From positions 1 through 51,369 of the forward strand of contig JAPZAS010000027.1 of the NCBI GenBank assembly GCA_027460525.1: a stretch of 51,369 nt of DNA, written 5' to 3'. The notes under the pieces are model-generated. The model had not been told where the DNA came from. It saw nothing but the letters and a program-made list of their open reading frames with translations, and ran no database searches. The stretch comes from Candidatus Methanoperedens sp. GTDB taxonomy: Archaea; Halobacteriota; Methanosarcinia; Methanosarcinales; Methanoperedenaceae. Positions 25,717-34,070 of this stretch are shown one piece after another. Numbering within the stretch: the first letter of the stretch is position 1; every line of letters starts with the position of its first letter. Made by a program: the position numbers and the translations under genes.

Positions 25717-26964
25717 CTAATTCGAATTAACGGAGGCGCTCTTCCTTTTCTCCCGTCCTGACACCGATCTTTCTGTCTTCAATGTTCTCCGCGCCTCCTC
25801 CTCAGCAAGTCGAATAACTTCCCTTATTGGAATACCGGACTCATGGGCTATATCCTTGCAGTCCTCAAACTCAGCCGAGATGTTCAGTAGAACGCCCCGT
25901 AAATCTCTTGCAATCTTGACGGCGACTGAAAAAACCCTGTTTTTTATTGTAATGTTCACTTTTCCCATCTCTCGGTGTGCAATCAGTCTGTGTTTTATGG
26001 GGATTATCCTGACACCGAGAGAGCCTGTTTCTTCGATTATTTTTCGCGCAAGCCTGTCCGAATCCTCTGGTTTTGCGATGACCTGAACAATACTGCCGCT
26101 TCTCCCTTTTTTCATGGTAGCCGGTAATATGGCAACATCCAGCGCGCCCGCCTTAAGCAATTCCTCTATCAGATTTCCAAGTACCTGACCTGTGACGTCA
26201 TCCACGTTGGTCTCAAGCATCTCGATCCTGTCCTGGATAAGTGCTTCATCGATCTCGCCTGCGATTATCCGCAGTACATTTGGAAGAGGCAGGTCTCTGC
26301 TTCCTGCACCATAGCCTATTCGCTCAGTCTTCATCTGAGGGCATTCGCCTTTTTCGTTGACGAAATGGGCAAGGAGAGCAGCTCCGGTGGGCGTGAGCAA
26401 TTCCCCCTCGACAGGTCCCAACTGCCATGGCAGGGAATATTCCGCCAGAATCTCAAGCGCTGCAGGTGCAGGTACAGGAAATTTGCCATGGGAGAACTCA
26501 ACAAGTCCCTTGCCCACGGATATCGAAGTGCAGTAAATTCTGCAATTTTTTAAACCCAGGTCGTGAAAGGCGGCACATGCGCCAACGATGTCTGCAATCG
26601 CATCCTCCTGCCCGAGTTCATGGAAATGCAGTTTTTCAAGTGTTACGTTGTGGATCTTTGCTTCTGCTTTTCCAAGGATGTTGAAGACTGAAACCGCATC
26701 CGATTTTATATCAGAAGGAAGGTCAAGGTTTTCCACGCGCTCGATGATTTTCGAAAAAGTCAGGCTTCCTTCTTTTTTCGTTGATACGCTGGCTGAATAA
26801 CCTGAAATGCCTTTTTTTGTGGTTTTTGAAAACTCAACCTCGACATGGGAAGCAAGTTCCATGGCTTCTTTGACTTTGCCAGCGTCTGCTCCAATATCGA
26901 GGAGAGCGCCGATAATCATATCGCCAGAAGCGCCTGAGAACGGGTCGAACAGGATGGCTTTCAT
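25717..26964 (-). CDS. larC: Nickel-pincer cofactor biosynthesis protein LarC
   Basis: LarC inserts nickel into the pincer nucleotide cofactor of lactate racemase and related enzymes, as a CTP-dependent cyclometallase. The 415-residue protein has the N-terminal FDPFSGASGDMIIGALLD, LEKLHFHELGQEDAIADIVGA (metal-binding His), SVGKGLVEFSHGKFPVPAPA, LLTPTGAALL and C-terminal ETNVDDVTGQVLG. It is full length without the frameshift that splits some bacterial larC genes. larB and larE are not in the window. The target enzyme here is unknown. Confidence 0.93.
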   Translation of the reverse strand: MKAILFDPFSGASGDMIIGALLDIGADAGKVKEAMELASHVEVEFSKTTKKGISGYSASVSTKKEGSLTFSKIIERVENLDLPSDIKSDAVSVFNILGKAEAKIHNVTLEKLHFHELGQEDAIADIVGACAAFHDLGLKNCRIYCTSISVGKGLVEFSHGKFPVPAPAALEILAEYSLPWQLGPVEGELLTPTGAALLAHFVNEKGECPQMKTERIGYGAGSRDLPLPNVLRIIAGEIDEALIQDRIEMLETNVDDVTGQVLGNLIEELLKAGALDVAILPATMKKGRSGSIVQVIAKPEDSDRLARKIIEETGSLGVRIIPIKHRLIAHREMGKVNITIKNRVFSVAVKIARDLRGVLLNISAEFEDCKDIAHESGIPIREVIRLAEEEARRTLKTERSVSGREKRKSASVNSN

Positions 26965-27038
26965 CGTTCCAATCTTATATTCTTATTAGGATTTATAAAC
27001 ACTGTCTGGATTTATAGAAGCTGCATGGGGGGCTTCTA

Positions 27039-27614
27039 TTATCGCCTCACTTGTTTATTCTCAAATTCTTTAAGAGATTCTTTTGGCTGCATCATTACAA
27101 CTATCGGATACATATCAAGGTACATCTTGGGAAATTCGCTTTGCCTATATCTTTCTACAATTTTAAAACCAAGTTTTTCATAAAAACTTATTGATTCATG
27201 CTTTGAATCAACTGTAAGATACCGACATCCAATTATTTCAGACACAGATAAAGCTAATCCTATTGATGCAAGTACCAAGAATCTCCCAATGCCTTTTCTT
27301 ACAAATTTTCTATCAACCGCAAGCCTTGCGATTTTAATACTTGGATATTTCCTATAAGGATAACCCTCAATTCCATCATGTTCATCTATTGTTTGAACCT
27401 CAATGGTATCCGCAACAATTGAAAAATATCCTACGATGCTCTTTTTCCAGCAGCATAGATATGTTCTACTTATCAGGTCTTCTTGGTCTTTTAAAGAATC
27501 GTTTTTAAAGAAATCGTTTAAATCGTCATTCGTAGATTCAAAAGAAGTAAGTTCATGTTTTTTGCTTAAAACCAATATTTGAAGCTCATCACGCGGGATT
27601 TGTTCAATTCCCAT
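27039..27614 (-). CDS. GNAT acetyltransferase, probable toxin of a toxin-antitoxin pair
   Basis: This 191-residue protein has the TacT/AtaT-like layout: FESTNDDLNDFFKNDSLKDQEDLISRTYLC, YFSIVADTIEV, then the acetyl-CoA loop in KIARLAVDRKFVRKGIGRFLVL, and VDSKHESISFYEKLGFKIV. Toxins of this class acetylate charged aminoacyl-tRNA. The active-site Tyr may be in SFYEKLGF. Its ATG overlaps the preceding small gene by one base. Ordinary GNAT activity on another substrate is possible. Confidence 0.8.
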   Translation of the reverse strand: MGIEQIPRDELQILVLSKKHELTSFESTNDDLNDFFKNDSLKDQEDLISRTYLCCWKKSIVGYFSIVADTIEVQTIDEHDGIEGYPYRKYPSIKIARLAVDRKFVRKGIGRFLVLASIGLALSVSEIIGCRYLTVDSKHESISFYEKLGFKIVERYRQSEFPKMYLDMYPIVVMMQPKESLKEFENKQVRR

Positions 27615-27763
27615 TAACGTTTAAAATTGGTTTTATGGATTCGCTTGGCTTCTTTGAACATCTCTATCTGTTCTTTGGTGACTTTTGGGTTCTTTCTATC
27701 TTCCCAGAACCGCTTAGCATCGTCACCTTCTAAAACCAATCCTAACTCTACAGGTTTTGCCAT
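27614..27763 (-). CDS. Short antitoxin-like protein partnered with the GNAT
   Basis: This 49-residue protein (AKPVELGLVLEGDDAKRFWEDRKNPKVTKEQIEMFKEAKRIHKTN) starts at an ATG with GGAAAGGA 4-12 nt upstream and ends one base into the GNAT gene. The first ~20 residues have the strand-helix look of a ribbon-helix-helix; the rest is a charged helix that could block a toxin. It is shorter than usual DUF1778-type antitoxins. An operator-like palindrome lies just upstream. Confidence 0.65.
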   Translation of the reverse strand: MAKPVELGLVLEGDDAKRFWEDRKNPKVTKEQIEMFKEAKRIHKTNFKR

Positions 27764-27790
27764 GTCCTTTCCTGCCAGCTTAAGCCAGCA

Positions 27791-27812
27791 TACCATAATA
27801 GGCGTTATGGTA
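27791..27812 (-). promoter_or_regulatory. Operator-like palindrome upstream of the antitoxin-GNAT pair
   Basis: TACCATAA and TTATGGTA are a perfect 8-bp inverted repeat with a 6-nt spacer, 28 bp upstream of the antitoxin ATG and near the start expected from a TATA-like ACATTTAT at 27815-27822. Such placement is typical of toxin-antitoxin autorepression. Confidence 0.6.
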
Positions 27813-27826
27813 GGATAAATGTTATC

Positions 27827-27851
27827 ATGACATCTATGACTATGACATCTA
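27827..27851. repeat. Tandem ATGACATCTA repeats
   Basis: ATGACATCTA occurs at 27827-27836 and 27842-27851, starts 15 bp apart, upstream of the palindrome at 27791. They may be a second regulator site. The rest of the gap to 28082 is AT-rich with no gene visible. Confidence 0.4.
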
Positions 27852-28082
27852 CAAAGATATATGCCTATCTAACCATTTATTTATTCATTTTACCTTTATC
27901 TGTATTGAATTTATGGTAAACGGCTCTATTTCTACCTGCGACCTTCGATTGAACATTTCAGACATTATCATAAATCTGATAATTATAAAAAGCTCTTATA
28001 TTTAGGAAGTAATCTCATAAAACCGTAAGATAAAAATTATAAATGCTCGGATTCCTTCAGAGAACCATCATGAAAAAATAAA

Positions 28083-28994
28083 TCACAAGCATTTACGAGA
28101 TTTATAGAAGAAATACCCTATCACGCCGATTGTTATTACAGGCGACACCCACTGCGGAAATATATATCCGAAACTATCAAGCACCATTATCATCCCTAGG
28201 AAAAATATGGAATACATTGCCCCGTTTTTAAGGTAAATGTATCTCTTCACATTCTCAATATTGCTTACAGTAAGCTGCCTGACCACATAGGCACCCATCC
28301 CGTTGCCGACGAGAATCAGCGGAACCGAAAGCGTAAATGCAAAAGCTCCGACCACGCCGTCGATAGAGAACGTCGCATCTATCACCTCGAGGTAGAGGAT
28401 TTTACTCCAGTCGCTCATGGTTTCACCGCCCATGAGCTCTTTTTCATGCACCTCTGCGTTCTGTTTAAACCCATGGGTTATGAAAAAGGCTGTTGAACCA
28501 AGTACAGCCCCGAACGCCATAAACGGTTGCTGCTTTAGCGAAAACCACACAACGACCGCAAGAATAATAGAAACTATGGCGAAGAACCATGTCCCATGCT
28601 GGTGGAAAAATCTCTCGCCTCTGAGGCCGTAGTTTTTAGCCTCGATAAACAGCCAGTGGAAAAAAAGGAAAATAAGAAAAATCCCTCCTCCAACAAGCAG
28701 AAAAGGTGAAGAGGCCTCAATTATCTCCTTTATCTTCGGGTCTTCGCTGAACGTTGCTGTCAGAGCGCCAACTGCTCCAAGGGATGGATTTGTTGCCCAG
28801 ACGATTAGCCAGGGCAGCATTCCCCTGATAACAAAAACCGCAAAAAGCAACCCATAGGATAAAAACCAGCGCCTTGCCCTGAGAGACATCGTGGAAAGCA
28901 CTTCAGCATTAATCACCGCGTTATCGATGCTGCTTATGGTCTCAAAAAGAATAAGACCCGCCACTGTCAGGAGAATCGAGAATATATCAAGCAT
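28083..28994 (-). CDS. DUF475 (TerC-like) membrane protein
   Basis: This 303-residue protein has about eight membrane helices and the TerC/DUF475 acidic motifs inside helices: FETISSIDNAVINAEVL near 18-34 and YLEVIDATFSIDGVVGAFAF near 203-222. These duplicated D/E-N and D-A/D-G motifs suggest metal-ion transport or metal resistance at the membrane. It follows the mtr terminator. Its own promoter region carries a perfect inverted repeat at 29014-29033 around TATA. Confidence 0.88.
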   Translation of the reverse strand: MLDIFSILLTVAGLILFETISSIDNAVINAEVLSTMSLRARRWFLSYGLLFAVFVIRGMLPWLIVWATNPSLGAVGALTATFSEDPKIKEIIEASSPFLLVGGGIFLIFLFFHWLFIEAKNYGLRGERFFHQHGTWFFAIVSIILAVVVWFSLKQQPFMAFGAVLGSTAFFITHGFKQNAEVHEKELMGGETMSDWSKILYLEVIDATFSIDGVVGAFAFTLSVPLILVGNGMGAYVVRQLTVSNIENVKRYIYLKNGAMYSIFFLGMIMVLDSFGYIFPQWVSPVITIGVIGYFFYKSRKCL

Positions 28995-29013
28995 TTACTT
29001 GTATAAATCTACA

Positions 29014-29033
29014 ATATAGTCTATAAACTATAT
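29014..29033 (-). promoter_or_regulatory. Inverted repeat over the DUF475 promoter
   Basis: ATATAGT and ACTATAT are perfect 7-bp arms with a 6-nt spacer. On the transcribed strand the centre reads GTTTATAGAC, a TATA-like box ~25 bp before the start codon region. Binding here would block TBP, so it is a candidate operator. Confidence 0.5.
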
Positions 29034-29034
29034 G

Positions 29035-29070
29035 GAAAAAGAAGAAAGAAAATCGGTGTATCTCTACACC
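29035..29070 (-). terminator. Terminator of the mtr operon
   Basis: GGTGTA and TACACC pair around a GAGA tetraloop, with the mtrH stop codon inside the hairpin. On the mtr strand a T-rich tract (TTTTCTTTCTTCTTTTT) follows directly. Confidence 0.7.
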
Positions 29071-30014
29071 AATTTCTTTATTGGATGCACCTCAGCCAGC
29101 ACGCTCAAGCCAAGGTCTTTTGCTGTCTCAGCCAGCATGATATCCACCATTGCCACGGCTGGAAACACCTTCTTTACGTTCTCAATCGGTCCGTAGAGAA
29201 GGAAATTTGCACCCATGATCTGCGCCACGAGGTTCGTGCCAATGTCCACAGGCGGCCAGGACTCTGTCTTTGCATCAGGGTCTGTTTTCTTGTACTTCTT
29301 CATCCAGTCCCAGGCTGATGCCATGTTATGGAAGCCTCCGCCCACAGGAAGCCCGAGCCTTCCTTTAATAGCAAGAACTGATCTGATAGTAGCTCCTGCG
29401 CCTGCCCCCAGAGGCGTTGCCGCAACATCCACCAGCGGTCGTGTAATTCCAACTTCTTTTGCCACATCGAGCATGCCTTTTGTCTGTCCTGTGCCTCCTT
29501 TCTCAAGGATTTCAAGTTTGCCTTCAACGCTGGGATTTGTGGCGTTGAATGCGAGCACGATGGCAGAAGTGAGCTTGCTTTCCTTAAGCGCTTTTATCTC
29601 TTCTGCGCCTATGCTGGCATTGATAGAGTTGTGTATGGCGCGCTTTTCAACACCTATCTCTCTGGCATATCGCGCTGCCGCTGCTCTTGTAGCACCGTCT
29701 GATGAATCCACAAGGAAAGGGATATCGTCGCATATATCCACGAACCAGTTGATGTAGTTCTTAATAGCCTCAGGTGTCTCGCCCACAAGCTGGTTGAAAT
29801 ACGGAAGACCTGTAGTATCTCCCATCACCTGCTGTGTATTCCACAGTTTCTCTGCTGCCGCTTTATCGAAAACACCCTTGTCCTCATCTGAAACGATCTT
29901 ATGTTTCAGGTAGAACATCGTACTGACAAGTACCGTAGGATATTCTCCCGGCTGACCGCCGACTTTTATCTTGCCGAATTCAAACACTTCTTGTTTCTTA
30001 TCATATCTAAACAT
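29064..30014 (-). CDS. mtrH: Tetrahydromethanopterin S-methyltransferase subunit H
   Basis: MtrH is the peripheral subunit that moves the methyl group between methyl-H4MPT and the cobalamin on MtrA. The 316-residue protein is a TIM barrel: FEFGKIKVGGQPGEYPTVLVSTMFY at the start, DGATRAAAARYAREIG, NSINASIG, AFNATNPSVEGKLEILEKGG and a C-terminal ANFLLYGPIENVKKVFPAVAMVD. GAGGTG lies 5-10 nt before the ATG. It is the last gene of the operon and is not fused or truncated. Confidence 0.98.
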   Translation of the reverse strand: MFRYDKKQEVFEFGKIKVGGQPGEYPTVLVSTMFYLKHKIVSDEDKGVFDKAAAEKLWNTQQVMGDTTGLPYFNQLVGETPEAIKNYINWFVDICDDIPFLVDSSDGATRAAAARYAREIGVEKRAIHNSINASIGAEEIKALKESKLTSAIVLAFNATNPSVEGKLEILEKGGTGQTKGMLDVAKEVGITRPLVDVAATPLGAGAGATIRSVLAIKGRLGLPVGGGFHNMASAWDWMKKYKKTDPDAKTESWPPVDIGTNLVAQIMGANFLLYGPIENVKKVFPAVAMVDIMLAETAKDLGLSVLAEVHPIKKLV

Positions 30015-30037
30015 CTTAGCACCTCATTTAACATGCT

Positions 30038-30268
30038 CTAACTGAATATTCTTGGTAGCACGCGTAAAAGCAATATATACGCTATAACTACCATTAGTGC
30101 GGTGACTATTCCATACAGAATTCCAATATCTCTTCCGAGTTTTTTTCCGTATCTCTGGTGTATCTCTGAATTGGTGAACTCGATTTTTTCCTCTATCTCG
30201 TTCAGTTTCGTCAGTATCTCCTTGTAGTCCTCAGGGTCTACTATTACCGTTGGGATTTTGTCTGTCAT
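30038..30268 (-). CDS. mtrG: Tetrahydromethanopterin S-methyltransferase subunit G
   Basis: This 76-residue subunit has a soluble, coiled N-terminal half (YKEILTKLNEIEEKIEFTNSEIHQRYGKKLGRDIG) and one C-terminal membrane helix (ILYGIVTALMVVIAYILLL). It anchors the stalk of the membrane-bound Mtr complex. It has GAGGTGAT upstream of its ATG and lies 4 nt after mtrF. Confidence 0.95.
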   Translation of the reverse strand: MTDKIPTVIVDPEDYKEILTKLNEIEEKIEFTNSEIHQRYGKKLGRDIGILYGIVTALMVVIAYILLLRVLPRIFS

Positions 30269-30272
30269 TGCA

Positions 30273-30488
30273 TCACCTCAATACCGGAATCAGTACCATC
30301 AGCAATACCACAGCAAAGCCGATTATGAATCCAATAAAACCAGTGGCACCTACGCCTGACTCAAGTTTCTGGTTTCTCGCAATAAGCTGCCCACGATAGC
30401 GGATATCGTCTATAAGCGGTTCTATTTGCCCCATTGAAGGAGATACAACCGTCGGTACGCCCTTTCCATATTCGTATTCTTCTGCCAT
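30273..30488 (-). CDS. mtrF: Tetrahydromethanopterin S-methyltransferase subunit F
   Basis: This 71-residue subunit has a soluble N-terminus related to the end of MtrA ([24 protein letters not shown]) and a C-terminal membrane helix ([19 protein letters not shown]). The ATG at 30488 is chosen over an in-frame GTG three codons earlier because that GTG is part of the ribosome site GAGGTG. It lies between mtrA and mtrG in the standard order. Confidence 0.95.
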   Translation of the reverse strand: MAEEYEYGKGVPTVVSPSMGQIEPLIDDIRYRGQLIARNQKLESGVGATGFIGFIIGFAVVLLMVLIPVLR

Positions 30489-30501
30489 CTCAAACACCTC
30501 T

Positions 30502-31224
30502 TTATATTAATATTGTCAGTATTATCCCAAGGATTATGAATCCCACGACCAGACCTATCATTATGCCTTCTATTTTTCCTGCATAGATGCCGGACATCAG
30601 TTTATTCAGGTTACCGATTTCGATTGACTGGTGCTGGATTCCCTTTATCCTTGCCTGGACTGTGGCTATCTCGGCAGACATGGGTTTAATGCCGCCAACC
30701 TCTTCGGCTTCCTCCTTCTTCCCGACCTGGATGATCATGGGCTCGCCTGCAAATGCTCCGGGGTCTCTCGCTGCAAGCTCTTTTACCTTGGCAACGATGG
30801 TTCCCTCGTCCTCAGTGCCGAGCATCTCCACTACCTCAACCTGTGCCTGGAATCTCTTTACAGAATCGTCGGGCAGGTTTTCAATATAGGGTATAGCGCC
30901 TGATGCTTTAACAATGCGGTTATCCTTGACGCCGTTCTTGTGGAGCATTACTATCGCTTCGCCGGAGATATGCCCTTTGACCTCCGTACCTGTGACAAGC
31001 AGGAAGCGTATGTTGGGATTGGAAATTACATTTGCGACGATTTTTTCTATCCCGAGATTCTCTGTTTTATGCGGTCCTGTAATCGAAGCTCCGGCAGCAA
31101 GCTGCGCCGCGCCTTTGACATGCGAGCCGCATGTTGTTACAGCTACGGGATTCTCCGGGTTTCCTGCTTCATATTCTCCTCTAACAACAGGCCATCCTGC
31201 TGCAGGTTTGACTTTATTCGCCAT
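30502..31224 (-). CDS. mtrA: Tetrahydromethanopterin S-methyltransferase subunit A (corrinoid-binding)
   Basis: MtrA carries the cobalamin that accepts the methyl group before transfer to coenzyme M. The 240-residue protein keeps the corrinoid domain with the expected cobalt-ligand His near 85 ([13 protein letters not shown]), [31 protein letters not shown] upstream of it, and one C-terminal membrane anchor ([20 protein letters not shown]). AGGAGGG precedes the ATG, which overlaps the mtrB stop. Confidence 0.98.
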   Translation of the reverse strand: MANKVKPAAGWPVVRGEYEAGNPENPVAVTTCGSHVKGAAQLAAGASITGPHKTENLGIEKIVANVISNPNIRFLLVTGTEVKGHISGEAIVMLHKNGVKDNRIVKASGAIPYIENLPDDSVKRFQAQVEVVEMLGTEDEGTIVAKVKELAARDPGAFAGEPMIIQVGKKEEAEEVGGIKPMSAEIATVQARIKGIQHQSIEIGNLNKLMSGIYAGKIEGIMIGLVVGFIILGIILTILI

Positions 31225-31535
31225 TATATCCCTCCTACCTTCAAAAGAACAAGTAACAGGAAAGATATAATGAATCCTATTATTGCACCGTAGAATGCAT
31301 TGGTGAGAATCCCGGCGTTATATGCTGCTCGCTCCCTTCCTGGGAACATGCTCAAAAGCGGCGCATTGGGCTCAAGCTGGTTCATCATGTCCGTGACGAC
31401 TTTATCAAGTTCATCAAGCTGTGTTCTCACGCCGTCGAGCGAATATTCAACCTCGTCTTCCCTCTCTTCTGCGATTACACCTGTTGCTGGATTTAAAATA
31501 AGATGCAGCTCAGGTGCCACCCGTATATGACTCAT
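31224..31535 (-). CDS. mtrB: Tetrahydromethanopterin S-methyltransferase subunit B
   Basis: This 103-residue subunit has a cytoplasmic N-terminal part (VAPELHLILNPATGVIAEEREDEVEYSLDGV) and a C-terminal membrane helix preceded by GRERAAYNAGILTNAFYGAIIGF. It belongs to the stalk with A, F and G. Its start lies 2 nt after mtrC stops and its stop overlaps the mtrA start, so translation is coupled. Confidence 0.96.
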   Translation of the reverse strand: MSHIRVAPELHLILNPATGVIAEEREDEVEYSLDGVRTQLDELDKVVTDMMNQLEPNAPLLSMFPGRERAAYNAGILTNAFYGAIIGFIISFLLLVLLKVGGI

Positions 31536-31537
31536 GT

Positions 31538-32308
31538 TTATGCCTCCGTCTTTGGTAATAAACCTGTTCCGGCAACCACCGCAGCATCTTTATAGACTTC
31601 ATCCCAGAATTTCTTGTAAAAGATGAACCACAGGATTATTCCGAGCACGATGGTAATAACTGCCGATGTTCCGAGGGTCATAAGTGCAGCTATGCCCATC
31701 AGTGTTGTGGTGATCGCACCTGTGGATACCGCAAGGTAGAGCAGTCTTTTCTGTTTTTCATCAGGTCCGAGACAGGCGTTGAACGGATGCGCCATTGCCA
31801 GTGTTCCTACCCAGATTACCGCAAGTATTACACCATTACTGAAAACCCTGGGAATAAAGTCGGCAAACACGTAATCTCCGGCTACTGAAGCGCTATAACC
31901 GAGGATGATTAAAACGCCTGCTCCTGCGATTTCAGTCATGCCGCGAATCATTATCGGAATTCTCATCTTTATTATGTTCTGGGCAATCCAGCCTATTATG
32001 AGACCGATTATCACTGCTACTATCAAGGCAAGTACAGGACCCGCAAGTATCCGAGACTTAACGACTGCAAGACTGAACATGGCAGCAATGATGCCCATTC
32101 CAAGGGCTAACTGCCCTATGGATGGCACGCCAGTCCCAAGACCATACTTGGCAACGCGCCTTACTGCATCAGCACCCCATATTACTGCGCACATTGCCCC
32201 GAGTGCTCCTGCTGTGGGGAAGTAAGGGGACAGGTATATTCCAACCAGTCCTCCGATTATTCCCAGTGCCATCAGTTTGTTTGGTGAGATTTCTTTAATC
32301 TCGCTCAT
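31538..32308 (-). CDS. mtrC: Tetrahydromethanopterin S-methyltransferase subunit C
   Basis: This 256-residue integral subunit has about seven membrane helices and sodium-pump-associated segments (GLVGIYLSPYFPTAGALGAMCAVIWGADAVRRVAKYGLGTGVPSIG, and MAHPFNACLGPDEKQKRLL). With MtrD and MtrE it forms the membrane part coupling methyl transfer to Na+ movement. It overlaps the mtrD stop by 4 nt. Confidence 0.97.
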   Translation of the reverse strand: MSEIKEISPNKLMALGIIGGLVGIYLSPYFPTAGALGAMCAVIWGADAVRRVAKYGLGTGVPSIGQLALGMGIIAAMFSLAVVKSRILAGPVLALIVAVIIGLIIGWIAQNIIKMRIPIMIRGMTEIAGAGVLIILGYSASVAGDYVFADFIPRVFSNGVILAVIWVGTLAMAHPFNACLGPDEKQKRLLYLAVSTGAITTTLMGIAALMTLGTSAVITIVLGIILWFIFYKKFWDEVYKDAAVVAGTGLLPKTEA

Positions 32309-33063
32309 GCTACCATCCCTCCTACAATCAGTACTGCCACGACTCCACTTATCAGACTCACAATGAAGCTTGAGACTGCATCCTTTGGAAGAACGCGCCT
32401 GAACTTGGGGTCGTGGAATCCTTCAATGGTGCCTGCCACGCCATAGGATGGGATAACAGAATTCACGTAGAATACGCCCATGGTGAATACACCTGCCACC
32501 GCGGCAGCGCTCAGTTTAGCCGTCTCGGGATCGGGTATTATTGCAGCCAGAGCGCCGTGGTATATTCCATAAAGTACATAGTAGATCAGTGAACCCCCTA
32601 TTCCGCCGAGTGCAGCGCCTATTAATCCGCTCACAAAGCATACTGTCGGAACTCCATGCCCCTGGGTTCCTTTGGATATATAGATATCCTGACGCGAGCC
32701 TGTGATGGGGTCGCGTTTAACCTGGGCTGAAGCAAACGGCACTCCTATGCCATATGCGTACATAATACCGCATGCAATCCCCACACTTGCCATCATTATC
32801 ATGGAACCCATTGCTCCGGCAGCCAGTACCAGAGCAACCGATGCACCGGGTTCATTGGTATACAGGTGACTTGCTGTTAACAGGCCCACAAGACCTGAAC
32901 CTGCTGCCAGTTCCACCGTCCCTGTACCGATTCCTGTAGCCTGAGCCATTGCAGCCGGTGCACCGCCCACAGGAATGAAGTGGACAGCAATACAGATGAG
33001 AGTACCGCTGATGGCTATCAGGAGAATGTTTGTAAGTGTTACCGGGTCGATTAATGAAACCAT
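32305..33063 (-). CDS. mtrD: Tetrahydromethanopterin S-methyltransferase subunit D
   Basis: This 252-residue integral subunit has about six membrane helices. Family stretches include HFIPVGGAPAAMAQATGIGTGTVELAAGSGLVGLL near 27-61, YGIGVPFASAQVKRDP and GTQGHGVPTVCFVSGLIG. It is part of the Na+-translocating core with MtrC and MtrE. The start overlaps the mtrE stop by one base (TAATG). Confidence 0.97.
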   Translation of the reverse strand: MVSLIDPVTLTNILLIAISGTLICIAVHFIPVGGAPAAMAQATGIGTGTVELAAGSGLVGLLTASHLYTNEPGASVALVLAAGAMGSMIMMASVGIACGIMYAYGIGVPFASAQVKRDPITGSRQDIYISKGTQGHGVPTVCFVSGLIGAALGGIGGSLIYYVLYGIYHGALAAIIPDPETAKLSAAAVAGVFTMGVFYVNSVIPSYGVAGTIEGFHDPKFRRVLPKDAVSSFIVSLISGVVAVLIVGGMVA

Positions 33064-33965
33064 TATGCTCTTGCCTCCTTCTCAATTTTCTCTTCTTTAT
33101 AAGGGCCGTATTGATTTTTCATCTGGACTTCCAGCAGCCTGTTCAGGATGACCATCACAACCACGATGATAAAGCCTGCAATTATCGTTTTCCATACATA
33201 TCCAAAAATTATTACAGGCCAGAGCGTGAGAAACACGGTGAGACCAAAACCAATACCGGTTGCAGGTCCTCCGAATTTTGCGCAGAACCAGACATTATCT
33301 ATACTGTTCCTGAGCCCTGACTCTCCTTTCCTCACGATGCGCCCCGAAAGCGCTGTATTCAGCCCGACGCCGAACTCACGGTTCTGGTACTGTCGCTCTC
33401 CACCATAATGCACATCACCGACTGCTGAACCAATGCATCCTACCGTTATTCCCCAAATTAGTGCCAGGAACGGAATCGGGAACGGGAATCCAAGCAGCGT
33501 AAACTGGAGATATGCTATCGCCACAATGCAGAAATTAGCAATAAAATTATGCGAGATAATAGACGGCGTCGTATACCTCAGCATGTCCATGTAGAGGGGC
33601 TGCTTGAACCTGCTCTGGCTCGCTATCCTGCCTGCATGTGCGGTTGTTGAAAAAATGCCGTAAATGATTGCTGCGACAAAAGCGCCTATTATTATCGTTG
33701 TCAGTGGATAAAACTTAGCATTTAAAAGTACCACTGTTACAACGCCGCTGGTCACTCCTGAAAAACCGTAGCTTACAGGCTCGCCTGAAATTGCCTTATT
33801 ATATATTCGATGCAAAAAACCCATTTGAGGAGCTAATTGTACCTGGGAGTTTGCATTGCTCTGGGAACCTACATCAGTTTCCAAATCCTCCATGCAACCC
33901 GCAATAGCAGCAAGCGCTCCCATAAGTGCCAATACAGCCATGCCCATGGTTATGTCTAAGACCAT
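33063..33965 (-). CDS. mtrE: Tetrahydromethanopterin S-methyltransferase subunit E
   Basis: This 300-residue integral subunit is the first gene of the operon. It has an N-terminal helix (MGMAVLALMGALAAIAGC), a loop with MEDLETDVGSQSNANSQVQLAPQMGFLHRIYNKAISGEP, and conserved PFPIPFLALIWGITVGCIGSAVGDVHYGGERQYQN, a region implicated in Na+ passage. A strong TAGGAGGA site lies 10 nt upstream. A perfect inverted repeat (33997-34020) sits between it and the promoter. Confidence 0.98.
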   Translation of the reverse strand: MVLDITMGMAVLALMGALAAIAGCMEDLETDVGSQSNANSQVQLAPQMGFLHRIYNKAISGEPVSYGFSGVTSGVVTVVLLNAKFYPLTTIIIGAFVAAIIYGIFSTTAHAGRIASQSRFKQPLYMDMLRYTTPSIISHNFIANFCIVAIAYLQFTLLGFPFPIPFLALIWGITVGCIGSAVGDVHYGGERQYQNREFGVGLNTALSGRIVRKGESGLRNSIDNVWFCAKFGGPATGIGFGLTVFLTLWPVIIFGYVWKTIIAGFIIVVVMVILNRLLEVQMKNQYGPYKEEKIEKEARA

Positions 33966-33996
33966 TTATTTTTCCTCCTATAACTGAAAATCACCA

Positions 33997-34020
33997 TTAA
34001 AACTATCTGGCTAGTTTTAA
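33997..34020 (-). promoter_or_regulatory. Perfect inverted repeat at the mtr operon start
   Basis: TTAAAACTA and TAGTTTTAA are perfect 9-bp arms with a 6-nt spacer. A TATA-like ATTTATAACG lies at 34039-34048 on the same strand, so transcription should begin near 34018, inside the upstream arm. It is either an operator at the start site or a hairpin at the very 5' end of the mtr mRNA. Confidence 0.6.
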
Positions 34021-34038
34021 CGGACTACCTTATTATAC

Positions 34039-34048
34039 GTTATAAATC
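34039..34048 (-). promoter_or_regulatory. TATA box of the mtr operon
   Basis: On the transcribed strand GATTTATAACG lies ~75 bp before the mtrE ATG and ~25 bp before the inverted repeat, in the 105-bp gap between uspA and mtrE. So mtr has its own promoter although uspA reads in the same direction. Confidence 0.5.
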
Positions 34049-34070
34049 TTTCGAATTGTCGTGCTTGTTT

